Origin: Flavobacteriales bacterium
Lineage (GTDB): Bacteria > Bacteroidota > Bacteroidia > Flavobacteriales_D > Crocinitomicaceae
DNA length: 64,000 nucleotides
Assembly: GCA_018883325.1 (NCBI GenBank)
Contig: VEQH01000004.1
Span: forward strand, 1 to 64,000
Reading direction: 5' to 3'
This document shows positions 43,644 through 51,917 of this stretch, one piece after another. How positions within the stretch are numbered: the first letter of the stretch is position 1; the number at the start of each line of letters is the position of its first letter. The notes beneath the pieces are model-generated. The model saw only the letters and a program-made list of their open reading frames with translations, searched no databases and was not told the origin of the DNA. The translations under genes were made by a program, and so were the position numbers.

Positions 43644-45232
43644 TTATCTAATTTAATTGAATTATATTCTTTTGAATTGATGACGTTTATTGCACGTTGC
43701 AAAATTTCATTTGAGTCATTATAAACTTGGAAAAATTCATTTACTCCCCATAAATCTTGCGCTAAATTCGCTTTCAAACGTAGTTGAATTAATTTTTTGC
43801 TGATTTGATAATCCTTTTCAACGAATTCTAATTTTGGATTTTCTTTCTTAACATAATCGAAAAATGCGTTCATAAATGCTTCATCGCAAGTGAAATTTTG
43901 TTTAAAAACTTCAAAAGAAGGATATTTTGCTTTCAATTCGTCGCGGTGGTCAGACAAATATCTAAACGGAAAAGAATTTATATAACCTCCTTGAAACAAG
44001 TTACTTAAATAGTCAGAATTTTCAGTTGTATCTAATGGTACAAAGAAATCAGGCATAATTCCTCCACCAGCATAAACAGTTCTGTTTGTTTTTAAAGTTT
44101 TGAAAAGCAATGAATCCGGCATTTTAATAGAATCTGCATGGATAAATTCGCCATTGAGAAAACGTTGTGTCAAGTCTTTTTTATACATCGCAGGATCATC
44201 ATACGGTTTTTGAATAAATCTACCTGCTGGTGTGTAATATCTTGCTATTGTTAAACGAATTTCAGAACCATCACTCAAAGGCATCGGACGTTGAACCAAT
44301 CCTTTACCGAAAGTTCTACGACCAACAACTAAACCTCTGTCCCAGTCTTGAATTGCACCAGAAAGAATTTCGCTAGCACTTGCAGAATACTCATCTGTTA
44401 ACAAGATTAACTTTCCATCTTCAAATAATCCCTTTTTTCCAGCTTTTAAATTGCTTCTTGGTTGCGCACGACCTTCAGAGTAAACGATTAATTTATCACC
44501 TGAAAGAAATTCATCCGCTAATTTATGAGCAGCATCTAGCAAACCTCCGCCATTTCCTTGTAAATCAAAAATTAGATTTTTCATTCCTTTGGCTTTCAAT
44601 GCCGCCAATGCTGTATGAACTTCCTCAACGGTTGTTCTGGAAAAACTATTCAAACGAATATAGCCTGTTTCTTTGTCAATCATGTAATGCGCATCAACGG
44701 AATAAACTGGGATTTTGTCGCGTGTAACATTGAAAAATAAATTGTCTTTTTGGGAACGTCTTTTAATTTCTAAAACAACTTTAGTTCCTAATTCACCCAT
44801 TAATTTTGTGCGTACATCGCTATTTTTCAATCCAATTCCAGCAATTGTTTTTCCGTCCACACCAACAATTTGATCTCCTGGCAAAATTCCTAATTTCTCA
44901 CTTGGTCCACCAGGAATTGTAGCTACAACATTCAAAGTGTCTTTCATAATTTGAAAGCGAATCCCAACACCAACAAAGCTTCCATTGATTGAAGTTTGCG
45001 CTTCGCTCAATTCCTCAGGAGGAATATATGTAGAATGCGGATCAAGTTTTTCCAACATTGCAATAATTGCAGTTTCGGTTAATGATTTTCCATTCACAGG
45101 ATCAACATAAAATCGAGTGACGTTATCCATTACTTCGTCAAATTTTTGAGAAGTACTTTTTTCACTTGGATCAAATTGTCCAAAAGCAGTGCAAGTAAGC
45201 AATAGAGAACCAAAGAATAGTATTTTTTTCAT
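43640..45232 (-). CDS. S41 family C-terminal processing peptidase
   Basis: A periplasmic tail-specific protease. From the ATG at 45232 it has 530 residues: signal peptide (ending FGQ), an N-terminal helical region, a PDZ domain (about 85-165, GVGIRFQIM, LGILPGDQIVGVDGK) and the peptidase domain with the Ser in DEYSASASEILSGAIQD and Lys in GRRTFGKGLVQ. The C-terminal 170 residues are an extension common in this phylum. It is co-transcribed with fabF. A TATATTTG box on the minus strand at 45387-45380 may serve as its promoter. Confidence 0.92.
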   Translation of the reverse strand: MKKILFFGSLLLTCTAFGQFDPSEKSTSQKFDEVMDNVTRFYVDPVNGKSLTETAIIAMLEKLDPHSTYIPPEELSEAQTSINGSFVGVGIRFQIMKDTLNVVATIPGGPSEKLGILPGDQIVGVDGKTIAGIGLKNSDVRTKLMGELGTKVVLEIKRRSQKDNLFFNVTRDKIPVYSVDAHYMIDKETGYIRLNSFSRTTVEEVHTALAALKAKGMKNLIFDLQGNGGGLLDAAHKLADEFLSGDKLIVYSEGRAQPRSNLKAGKKGLFEDGKLILLTDEYSASASEILSGAIQDWDRGLVVGRRTFGKGLVQRPMPLSDGSEIRLTIARYYTPAGRFIQKPYDDPAMYKKDLTQRFLNGEFIHADSIKMPDSLLFKTLKTNRTVYAGGGIMPDFFVPLDTTENSDYLSNLFQGGYINSFPFRYLSDHRDELKAKYPSFEVFKQNFTCDEAFMNAFFDYVKKENPKLEFVEKDYQISKKLIQLRLKANLAQDLWGVNEFFQVYNDSNEILQRAINVINSKEYNSIKLDK

Positions 45233-45691
45233 GTGCATTTTGTTGTTAATTTGAGGTCTTAATTTTTTGTTTCAAAAGTTCACCCTTCTTAAAAACGAAT
45301 TTCATGCTGATTTAGTTCATGAATATTTTTAATTGTGTAAACCTAAGAAACGCAATCAACATAAAACCGTGCCTCAATTCAAATATAATCCGTTTTTGTG
45401 AATACTTAACGATTTTTTGAAAATAGGAAACAACGTTAAATAAGATTGTGCCTTTATGTTTCAAAAAAATGGGTATGAAATCTAATTTGAAAAATTTGCT
45501 CCAGTTTTTGGACAGCTGAAAAGTTTGTAAAATGAAAAATGCTCCGCGCGAACGGAGCATTTAACCAATTTGAGATTTATAAGCCTTTTAGATGAAACAA
45601 GTTTGAGCTTGTCTGAATTTTTAAGAATATGAAATTGAGTGAGGTTAAAAAGTCTCAAACAAATTATTTGATAGAATCTTGATTTCGAGTT
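45233..45691. other. 459-bp gap without a supported gene
   Basis: The gap holds a terminator hairpin at 45537-45562 for the gene at 45692, and a -7-like box TATATTTG at 45387-45380 on the minus strand that would give the S41 protease gene a leader of about 145 bases. An 82-codon frame at 45312-45560 contains the terminator and has no family features. Otherwise nothing is recognised. Confidence 0.6.
45537..45562 (-). terminator. Terminator after the coiled-coil protein gene
   Basis: A perfect 10-bp stem (aaatgctccg/cggagcattt) with a 6-base loop; on the minus strand it is followed by TTTCATTTT. It ends transcription of the gene at 45692-46072. Confidence 0.85.
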
Positions 45692-46072
45692 TTACATCCA
45701 CTCTGCAGAAAAACGATTGTATTCTGCTCTCAATTCACTGAAATTTTTCTCGAAATAAGCCATGAAATCTTCTTCTTCTGAATGATTTTCAACTTTTCTA
45801 TGCTCAACGGCAACAGGATTTTTTTCAATTTCTTGAATTATTTTTGCTTCATGAACTTTGATAGAATGCGCCAATTCATCAATGTTATTGCGTTGAACAA
45901 TAAATTGGTTTTGGAAATGCTCTACCTTAGCCAATACTTCTTGAGAATTGTTTTTTGAAGTAATTTCTTTCAATCGCTCTTTAAGAATTTGAATTTCTTC
46001 TTTATAAAATTCCAATCTACTTAACCAGTCTTGGTGGATTTGATGTTGATCGTAGATAAATGCTTTTTCCAT
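45692..46072 (-). CDS. Hypothetical coiled-coil protein
   Basis: From the ATG at 46072 (a TTG at 46099 is less likely) the product has 126 residues. It is almost wholly alpha-helical with heptad-like spacing (SRLEFYKEEIQILKERLKEI, HFQNQFIVQRNNIDELAHSI), rich in Glu, Lys and Gln, with no membrane segment or signal. The end EEEDFMAYFEKNFSELRAEY looks like a conserved helix. No family is recognised; a cytoplasmic stress or structural protein is conceivable. It is a single gene with its own terminator. Confidence 0.65.
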   Translation of the reverse strand: MEKAFIYDQHQIHQDWLSRLEFYKEEIQILKERLKEITSKNNSQEVLAKVEHFQNQFIVQRNNIDELAHSIKVHEAKIIQEIEKNPVAVEHRKVENHSEEEDFMAYFEKNFSELRAEYNRFSAEWM

Positions 46073-46232
46073 GTTGAATGAATTTTGACGTTTCTGCAAA
46101 GTTCATTGAAAGGAAGGGTTAATTATATGACTATCATCAGTTATTTAATTGATTGATGTCACGAGAATTCGGTTTTTTAGAATCAAAAATAGCGTTTTTA
46201 TATCCCTTCAAAAACGATTATTCTACCTTATT

Positions 46233-46772
46233 TTAATTCCTAAAAACAACGCGACGATAAATTATTGCGATAACCATAGAATTTAGCGTTGAATAAACCA
46301 TTAAAGCCAACAAAGAAATGATCATTGTGAATTTCGCGCTATACATCGAACGGGTATTTGCCATTACTTCGCGTTTGATTTCCTGCGGGTTTTTGTTTTC
46401 CATTGCTGGATTTGATGTTTGAATTTCTTTAATCACTTTTGGATTGTTCATTCTCAATTCAATTTCTTGGATTTTCTTGTCGTTGAATTCAGGATAAATT
46501 TTTTCGTAATATAAATACAAAAAAACACTGACAATCAAGGTGTAAGGAACTCCTGCGAGCATTCCGTTTTTGATGTCATTCAATAAATTACTTTCAAGTT
46601 CTTTTCTCTTCACTTGATAAAGCGAGAAAGCAATTGCGGCAGTTAATAAAAACATGTTGATAAACACAAAAAACTTGATGTCATCTACAGAAAAATTAAT
46701 TGCTAATCCTAACATTTTCAACACAATCCAGAGAAGTGCTGCGCCGATACCAATTTTTATAGGAAGCTTCAT
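46233..46772 (-). CDS. DUF4199 membrane protein
   Basis: A four-helix membrane protein of 179 residues of the Bacteroidota DUF4199 family: helices near residues 8-26, 33-52, 70-90 and 150-172, with the motif NDIKNGMLAGVPYTLIVSVF after helix 2. The loop between helices 3 and 4 (about 95-145) is charged. Function unknown. Its ATG overlaps the rho stop codon by one base, so it is translated with rho. Confidence 0.8.
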   Translation of the reverse strand: MKLPIKIGIGAALLWIVLKMLGLAINFSVDDIKFFVFINMFLLTAAIAFSLYQVKRKELESNLLNDIKNGMLAGVPYTLIVSVFLYLYYEKIYPEFNDKKIQEIELRMNNPKVIKEIQTSNPAMENKNPQEIKREVMANTRSMYSAKFTMIISLLALMVYSTLNSMVIAIIYRRVVFRN

Positions 46773-48682
46773 TAGCTATTCATTGAAATCAAAAACTCTT
46801 CGTTTGAAATGGTATTTTCCATGTGTGATTTCATAAATTCCATTGCCTCAACTGGATTCATGTCAGCTATAAATTTACGAATCAACCAAATACGTTGCAA
46901 AACATCTTTTCCTACCAACAAATCTTCTCGTCTTGTTCCAGATGCAGTAATATCAATTGCAGGGTAAATTCTTCTGTTTGAAATTTTACGATCCAATTGT
47001 AACTCCATGTTACCTGTTCCTTTAAATTCTTCGAAGATTACCTCGTCCATTTTAGAACCTGTTTCTGTTAATGCTGTTGCCAAAATGGAGAGTGAACCAC
47101 CATTTTCGATTTTACGAGCAGAACCAAAGAATCGTTTTGGTTTGTGAAGTGCGTTTGCATCGACACCACCAGAAAGTACTTTTCCAGAAGCTGGAGAAAC
47201 GGTATTGTATGCACGTGCTAAACGTGTAATTGAATCTAGCAATATACAAACATCGTGACCACATTCAACCATACGTTTTGCTTTTTCCAAAACCATGTTT
47301 GCAACTTTTACGTGTCGCTCAGCCGGTTCGTCAAAAGTTGAAGCAATCACTTCCGCTTTCACACTTCGAGCCATATCTGTTACCTCTTCTGGACGTTCGT
47401 CAATCAATAAAACAATAAGGTAAGTTTCAGGATGATTTGCTGCAATTGCGTTTGCAACATCTTTCAATAACATTGTTTTACCCGTTTTCGGTTGCGCTAC
47501 AATCATTCCACGTTGACCTTTCCCGATTGGAGCAAACAAATCCATTACACGAGTAGAAAGTGTTTCTTGCTTGTGTCCTGTTAATTTGAACTTTTCAGAG
47601 GGGAAAAGTGGAGTTAAATATTGGAAAGGAACTCGATCTCGAATGTAAGAAGGATGTCTTCCGTTTATTGATTCAACTTTAACCAAAGGGAAAAATTTCT
47701 CGCCTTCTTTTGGCGGACGAATTGTTCCTTTAACTGTGTCTCCAGTTTTCAAACCAAATAATTTAATTTGATTTTGAGAAACATAAATATCGTCAGGAGA
47801 TGGTAAATAATTATAATCAGAAGATCTCAAAAATCCATATCCGTCTTGAATAACTTCTAAAACACCTTCAGCAGAAACAATTCCAACTAAATCATAGTTT
47901 TCTTCTTGAACTTTTTCTTCCGTTTTATCGGTGTTTGAATTGTTATGTTGATTTGGATTTTGGTTTTGATTCCTGTTTGGATTGTGATTTGGATTACGGT
48001 TGGGGTTTTGATTCGGATTTTGATTTGAATTCAATTGCTCGCCGTTTCCTTGATTGCTTCCATTTTCACCTTGAGGTCGGTTGTGAACGGGTTTATTTTG
48101 ATGTTGTGGCTTTCTTTGGTTCGGATTCTGATTTTGATTTGAAGTTTGATTTTCTGTAACTTCTTCTGTTGAATCTACTGCTACAACTTGGTTTCTTTGT
48201 TTGTTTTGATTTGGATTGTTGCGGTTTGCTTTGAGATTTTGTTCGTGTTTGGGATGTTGTGGTTTCCTTTGTTGATTAATCTCGCTTTCTTCTTTTATCT
48301 CGTTATTGGTTGGGATTGTTGAAGATTCATTTACAACTTCTTCCTTTTTATGTGTGTTTTCTGGTTTTATTTCCGGGGCAAAATCCTTTTTTTCTTCAAT
48401 TGAAACAGGATTTTGTTCTTCCGTCGGAGCTTCAACTATTATTGTTTTTCGCTTCCTTTTCGTTTTATTTTCTTCCTTGCTCTCAGTTGATTCCTCAAAT
48501 AGAGTAGGTGCTATGTTTTCTTGTTCCTTTTGAATTTTTGGATTTTCAGCTGTTTTCTCTTCGCCCATTAATAAGTTAATTAATTCGGCTTTTTTGTAGT
48601 CGCTTGCGTTTTCAATTCCAACAGTTTCAGCGATAACTCTCAGGTCTGAGATTTTTTTAGTCTCTAATGTTTTACGATCCAT
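46772..48682 (-). CDS. rho: Transcription termination factor Rho with Asn/Gln-rich insert
   Basis: The 636-residue protein starts with a Rho_N helical domain (1-45), a charged Glu/Lys segment (46-148) and an Asn/Gln/Pro-rich low-complexity region (about 150-250, with runs like [15 protein letters not shown]). Then come the RNA-binding cold-shock-like domain (about 262-340, [20 protein letters not shown]) and the hexameric ATPase: Walker [25 protein letters not shown], Walker [15 protein letters not shown] and the [20 protein letters not shown] loop. The core is complete and functional-looking; the insert is the odd part. Confidence 0.96.
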   Translation of the reverse strand: MDRKTLETKKISDLRVIAETVGIENASDYKKAELINLLMGEEKTAENPKIQKEQENIAPTLFEESTESKEENKTKRKRKTIIVEAPTEEQNPVSIEEKKDFAPEIKPENTHKKEEVVNESSTIPTNNEIKEESEINQQRKPQHPKHEQNLKANRNNPNQNKQRNQVVAVDSTEEVTENQTSNQNQNPNQRKPQHQNKPVHNRPQGENGSNQGNGEQLNSNQNPNQNPNRNPNHNPNRNQNQNPNQHNNSNTDKTEEKVQEENYDLVGIVSAEGVLEVIQDGYGFLRSSDYNYLPSPDDIYVSQNQIKLFGLKTGDTVKGTIRPPKEGEKFFPLVKVESINGRHPSYIRDRVPFQYLTPLFPSEKFKLTGHKQETLSTRVMDLFAPIGKGQRGMIVAQPKTGKTMLLKDVANAIAANHPETYLIVLLIDERPEEVTDMARSVKAEVIASTFDEPAERHVKVANMVLEKAKRMVECGHDVCILLDSITRLARAYNTVSPASGKVLSGGVDANALHKPKRFFGSARKIENGGSLSILATALTETGSKMDEVIFEEFKGTGNMELQLDRKISNRRIYPAIDITASGTRREDLLVGKDVLQRIWLIRKFIADMNPVEAMEFMKSHMENTISNEEFLISMNS

Positions 48683-48802
48683 TTAGATTGTATAATTGTA
48701 TTTTTTGATTGGATAGGATTTCGAGAGAAAACCTATTGGTAATAAAGAATTGACGCAAGTTTAACAAAAACTATTGATGTAGCAATTGTTTTTTTTAAAT
48801 TT

Positions 48803-50065
48803 CTACGTTTTTCTTTTTTTCTTCTTTGCCGCAGGAAATAGTATATTGTTCAAAATCAGTCTATAACCGGGAGAAGTTGGATGTAAACTTAAATTTGTAA
48901 CTGGGTCACCAACAAAATGTTGATAATCCTCAGGATCATGTCCTCCGTAAAAAGTCCAAGTTCCTTGACCCATTTCTCCATGTAAGTACTTCGCGGTTCC
49001 AGCAGCTTTATTTTCACCTAAAATCAGCACGTTTGACTTAATAAATTCTTTTCTAAAGTCGGTTGTTTGACCCATGAATCCATTGATTACATCTACGTGA
49101 CATTGCGTCAACATGGTCGGAACGATGTCCCATTTGGCAGAAAAATCAAAAAGAGTAAACTGATCGACAGGCTCTGTAATTAATCTATTTACTCTTAAAT
49201 CAGAGGCATCAATATCCGAATATTCGTAAATCATCGGATCCTTAATTAAATGAAAATCTTTAAAAGCAAAGGTTTGAGAAAAATCCAGTTTTTCTTGCGC
49301 TCGACCATCAGAAGGATCACCATCAAAAACGGATTCACAAATATCTACTCCTTGTGCAGCCAAAGCAATATCGAAACTATCAGTTCCACTACACATCGTA
49401 AAAAGAAAACCACCACCGATAACAAAGTTTTTCAAGTTTTTAGCAACAGCTAATTTCAATTCAGAAACTTTTTTGAAGCCCAACATTTTTGCATCGCGCT
49501 CCGCAATCATCACCTGCTCTTGATACCAAGCTTGATAGCGCGCATTGCCATAAAATTTTCCGTATTGACCTGTAAAATCTTCGTGATGCAAGTGTAACCA
49601 ATCGTATTTAGGCAACATTCCCATTACGATTGCTGAGTCATATATTTTGTCGTATTTTATTTCGGCATATTCTAAAACAAGTGTCACGGCATCGTCCCAA
49701 GGTTGCTTGTTTGGTGGGGTGTAAACTGCAATTTTTGGAGCTTTTTCTAATTGAACAATCTCCATATTTACTTCCGGATCTGCAATTTGAGAACGAATAT
49801 TATTTACTTGACCGTCAGTTAAAATATCGTAGCGAACACCACGAATTATCAACTCTTCCTCAATTGTTTTTAGATGTGGAATTAAAAACGAACCGCCACG
49901 ATAATTTAATAACCATTCGATTACTACATCATTTTCAAGTGTCCAAAAGGCAATTCCATAAGCTTTTAGATGATTGTTTTGAGCTTCATCCATTGGAATT
50001 AAAATCTGTGTCGCTTTTAAAGGAACAACTAGCAAAAGAAAAAATGCGAAAAGTAAATTTTTCAT
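48803..50065 (-). CDS. Conserved secreted protein with GATase-like motif (often labelled asparagine synthetase B)
   Basis: A protein of 420 residues with a signal peptide ending near KATQ and a basic C-terminus (AAKKKKRKT). Relatives in Bacteroidota are often named asparagine synthetase B, but there is no SGGVDS pyrophosphatase motif and no N-terminal Cys after processing. The segment GGGFLFTMCSGTDSFDIALA with Cys225 resembles a class I GATase nucleophile elbow, and TFYGGHDPEDYQH later could supply the His. A ThuA- or GATase-like hydrolase domain in the periplasm is the best reading, with moderate confidence. Confidence 0.7.
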   Translation of the reverse strand: MKNLLFAFFLLLVVPLKATQILIPMDEAQNNHLKAYGIAFWTLENDVVIEWLLNYRGGSFLIPHLKTIEEELIIRGVRYDILTDGQVNNIRSQIADPEVNMEIVQLEKAPKIAVYTPPNKQPWDDAVTLVLEYAEIKYDKIYDSAIVMGMLPKYDWLHLHHEDFTGQYGKFYGNARYQAWYQEQVMIAERDAKMLGFKKVSELKLAVAKNLKNFVIGGGFLFTMCSGTDSFDIALAAQGVDICESVFDGDPSDGRAQEKLDFSQTFAFKDFHLIKDPMIYEYSDIDASDLRVNRLITEPVDQFTLFDFSAKWDIVPTMLTQCHVDVINGFMGQTTDFRKEFIKSNVLILGENKAAGTAKYLHGEMGQGTWTFYGGHDPEDYQHFVGDPVTNLSLHPTSPGYRLILNNILFPAAKKKKRKT

Positions 50066-50142
50066 TGTAAAAATGTGTTTTTAAAGTACTGATTTTAAGC
50101 TGATTTATTTTGTCTTTTACTTAATTTAACGAAACCTAAAAT

Positions 50143-51717
50143 TTAAAATGGACTGTCATCATTTCCATCGCGATCAAAATCTATATCATCCGATTCATCA
50201 ACAAAGTCTTTGCTATTCATTTTACTAGCAATTACCACAGTATTTTGGTCTAGATTGTGATTAAATCCGGCAATTCCACTTGTTAATGGAGATGACATTT
50301 CAATCGCAGGCATTTCGTGAAGATTTTCAAAACGCGCATATTCTGGTACGAAACGCAAACGAACTCTTTCTAGTGAACCATTTCTATGTTTAGCAATGAT
50401 AATTTCTCCAATTCCGTTGTATGATTGACCGTCTTCATCTGTTGCTATTCCATAGTAATCAGGACGATAAATGAAGGAAACGATATCGGCATCTTGTTCA
50501 ATTGCTCCAGATTCACGTAAATCTGAAAGTTGTGGACGTTTGTCTCCACCTCTTTGCTCTACCGAACGACTCAACTGAGAAAGTGCGATGATTGGAACAT
50601 TTAATTCTTTCGCAATTTCTTTTATGGAGCGTGAAATAGTTGAAATTTCTTGCTCACGGTTTCCTCCTCCTTTGCCATCTTTGGCAGACATCAATTGAAG
50701 GTAATCAATTATAATTAATTGAATATTGTGTTGTTGTTTTAATCTTCTACACTTTGCGCGGAAGTCAAAAATTGATAAACCTGGAGTATCATCAATAAAT
50801 AAAGGAGCCGCTGAAAGTTTAGTTATTCGCGAGTGCATTTGTTGAAACTCATGGTCTTTTAAATCTCCTTTTCTCAATTTTTGTGCATCAATTCGTGCTT
50901 CACTCGCAATCAAACGTTTCACTAGCTGAACTGCAGACATCTCTAATGAAAAAACGGCCACTCCTAAGTTGTAATCAACAGCAGTATTTCTTGCCATTGA
51001 AAGTACAAATGCTGTTTTCCCCATACCAGGACGAGCTGCTAATACAATCATATCCGAACGTTGCCATCCAGAGGTAACTTTGTCTAAATCAAAAAATCCT
51101 GTTGGTACACCTGAGATTCCGTCTGAATTTTGGGCTGCTTTTTCAATTTCTTGGATAGCTTCACGTACAACATTTGACATTGTAGCAACTTGTTTACTCA
51201 TATTGTTTTCAGCGATACTGAATAAATCTTTCTCAGCTGAATTTAGTAATTCAAAAACGTCTCTTGTTTCGTCAAAAGAGTCACGAATGATTTCACTACT
51301 CACGCGAATGAGTTCTCTTTTAATAAATTTCTCAGCAATAATTCGCGCATGAAACTGAACATTAGCGGATGATGCCACACGATTTGTTAATGAAGAAATA
51401 TAAGCTGCACCACCAGCTGCTTCTAATTCACCATTTTTCATCAAACGAGCTGTAACCGTTACTAAATCAATAGGTTGAGTAGAGCCAAATAATTCTTTAA
51501 TCGCTTTGAAAATGTATTGATGTTTCGGATCGTAAAAACTATTTTGATTTAAAATATCAACAGTGTCGTCAATTGCTTTTTTTTCCAACATCATTGCACC
51601 CAAAACAACTTGTTCTATATCAATTGCTTGTGGAGGAATACGGCCGATATCTCCCGTTAAAACGGAAGTGTTTTTTACTCTAGAAATTGGTTTTCGATTA
51701 CTTTCAGGTGTTTCCAT
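50143..51717 (-). CDS. dnaB: Replicative DNA helicase DnaB
   Basis: The hexameric fork helicase. Its N-terminal domain starts at RIPPQAIDIEQVVLGAMMLE, and the RecA-like domain has Walker A ARPGMGKTAFVLSMA, Walker B LIIIDYLQLMSA, the arginine-finger region KELNVPIIALSQLSRSVEQR and LRESGAIEQDADIVSFIYR. It is 524 residues long, with an acidic C-terminus. No intein is present. A -7 box TATATTTG ends 4 bases before the ATG. Confidence 0.97.
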   Translation of the reverse strand: METPESNRKPISRVKNTSVLTGDIGRIPPQAIDIEQVVLGAMMLEKKAIDDTVDILNQNSFYDPKHQYIFKAIKELFGSTQPIDLVTVTARLMKNGELEAAGGAAYISSLTNRVASSANVQFHARIIAEKFIKRELIRVSSEIIRDSFDETRDVFELLNSAEKDLFSIAENNMSKQVATMSNVVREAIQEIEKAAQNSDGISGVPTGFFDLDKVTSGWQRSDMIVLAARPGMGKTAFVLSMARNTAVDYNLGVAVFSLEMSAVQLVKRLIASEARIDAQKLRKGDLKDHEFQQMHSRITKLSAAPLFIDDTPGLSIFDFRAKCRRLKQQHNIQLIIIDYLQLMSAKDGKGGGNREQEISTISRSIKEIAKELNVPIIALSQLSRSVEQRGGDKRPQLSDLRESGAIEQDADIVSFIYRPDYYGIATDEDGQSYNGIGEIIIAKHRNGSLERVRLRFVPEYARFENLHEMPAIEMSSPLTSGIAGFNHNLDQNTVVIASKMNSKDFVDESDDIDFDRDGNDDSPF

Positions 51718-51721
51718 TCAG

Positions 51722-51729
51722 CAAATATA
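51722..51729 (-). promoter_or_regulatory. -7 promoter box of dnaB
   Basis: TATATTTG on the minus strand (51729-51722) is a perfect -7 match with the ATG 4 bases downstream. No TTG occurs at the expected -33 distance. The transcript would start at the start codon. Confidence 0.5.
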
Positions 51730-51854
51730 CGCAATGAGAATTTGTTGCCCTCTTCCCAAAAAGATTAGTTTATTAAAAGTTGCTAAAAGGCTTTATGAAC
51801 AATTGTTAAGAAGCTTGTGTTTTGAATAAATCGTGAGAAATAAATCCAATTAAA

Positions 51855-51917
51855 AATAAATAAATGAACGAAATAATTGGTTGACACTAATCGAATTATC
51901 CCGATAATTTATTTATT
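51855..51917 (-). terminator. AT-rich hairpin after recQ
   Basis: aataaataaat (51855-51865) pairs with atttatttatt (51907-51917), and nested imperfect pairing, including the palindrome aattatccCGATAATT at 51894-51909, fills the interior. On the minus strand a T5 run follows. It begins in the recQ stop codon and probably ends its mRNA. Confidence 0.5.

Noticed and set aside
45312-45560. 82-codon minus-strand frame in the large gap before the S41 protease gene
   Set aside because: It contains the terminator hairpin of the upstream gene and has no conserved features or good start context.
47935-48159. Antisense frame opposite the Rho Asn/Gln-rich region
   Set aside because: An Asp/Phe-rich mirror of the repeated codons; no start signal or independent support.
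48803-50065. Annotation as asparagine synthetase B
   Set aside because: Neither the ATP-binding SGGVDS motif nor an N-terminal catalytic Cys is present, and the protein has a signal peptide.
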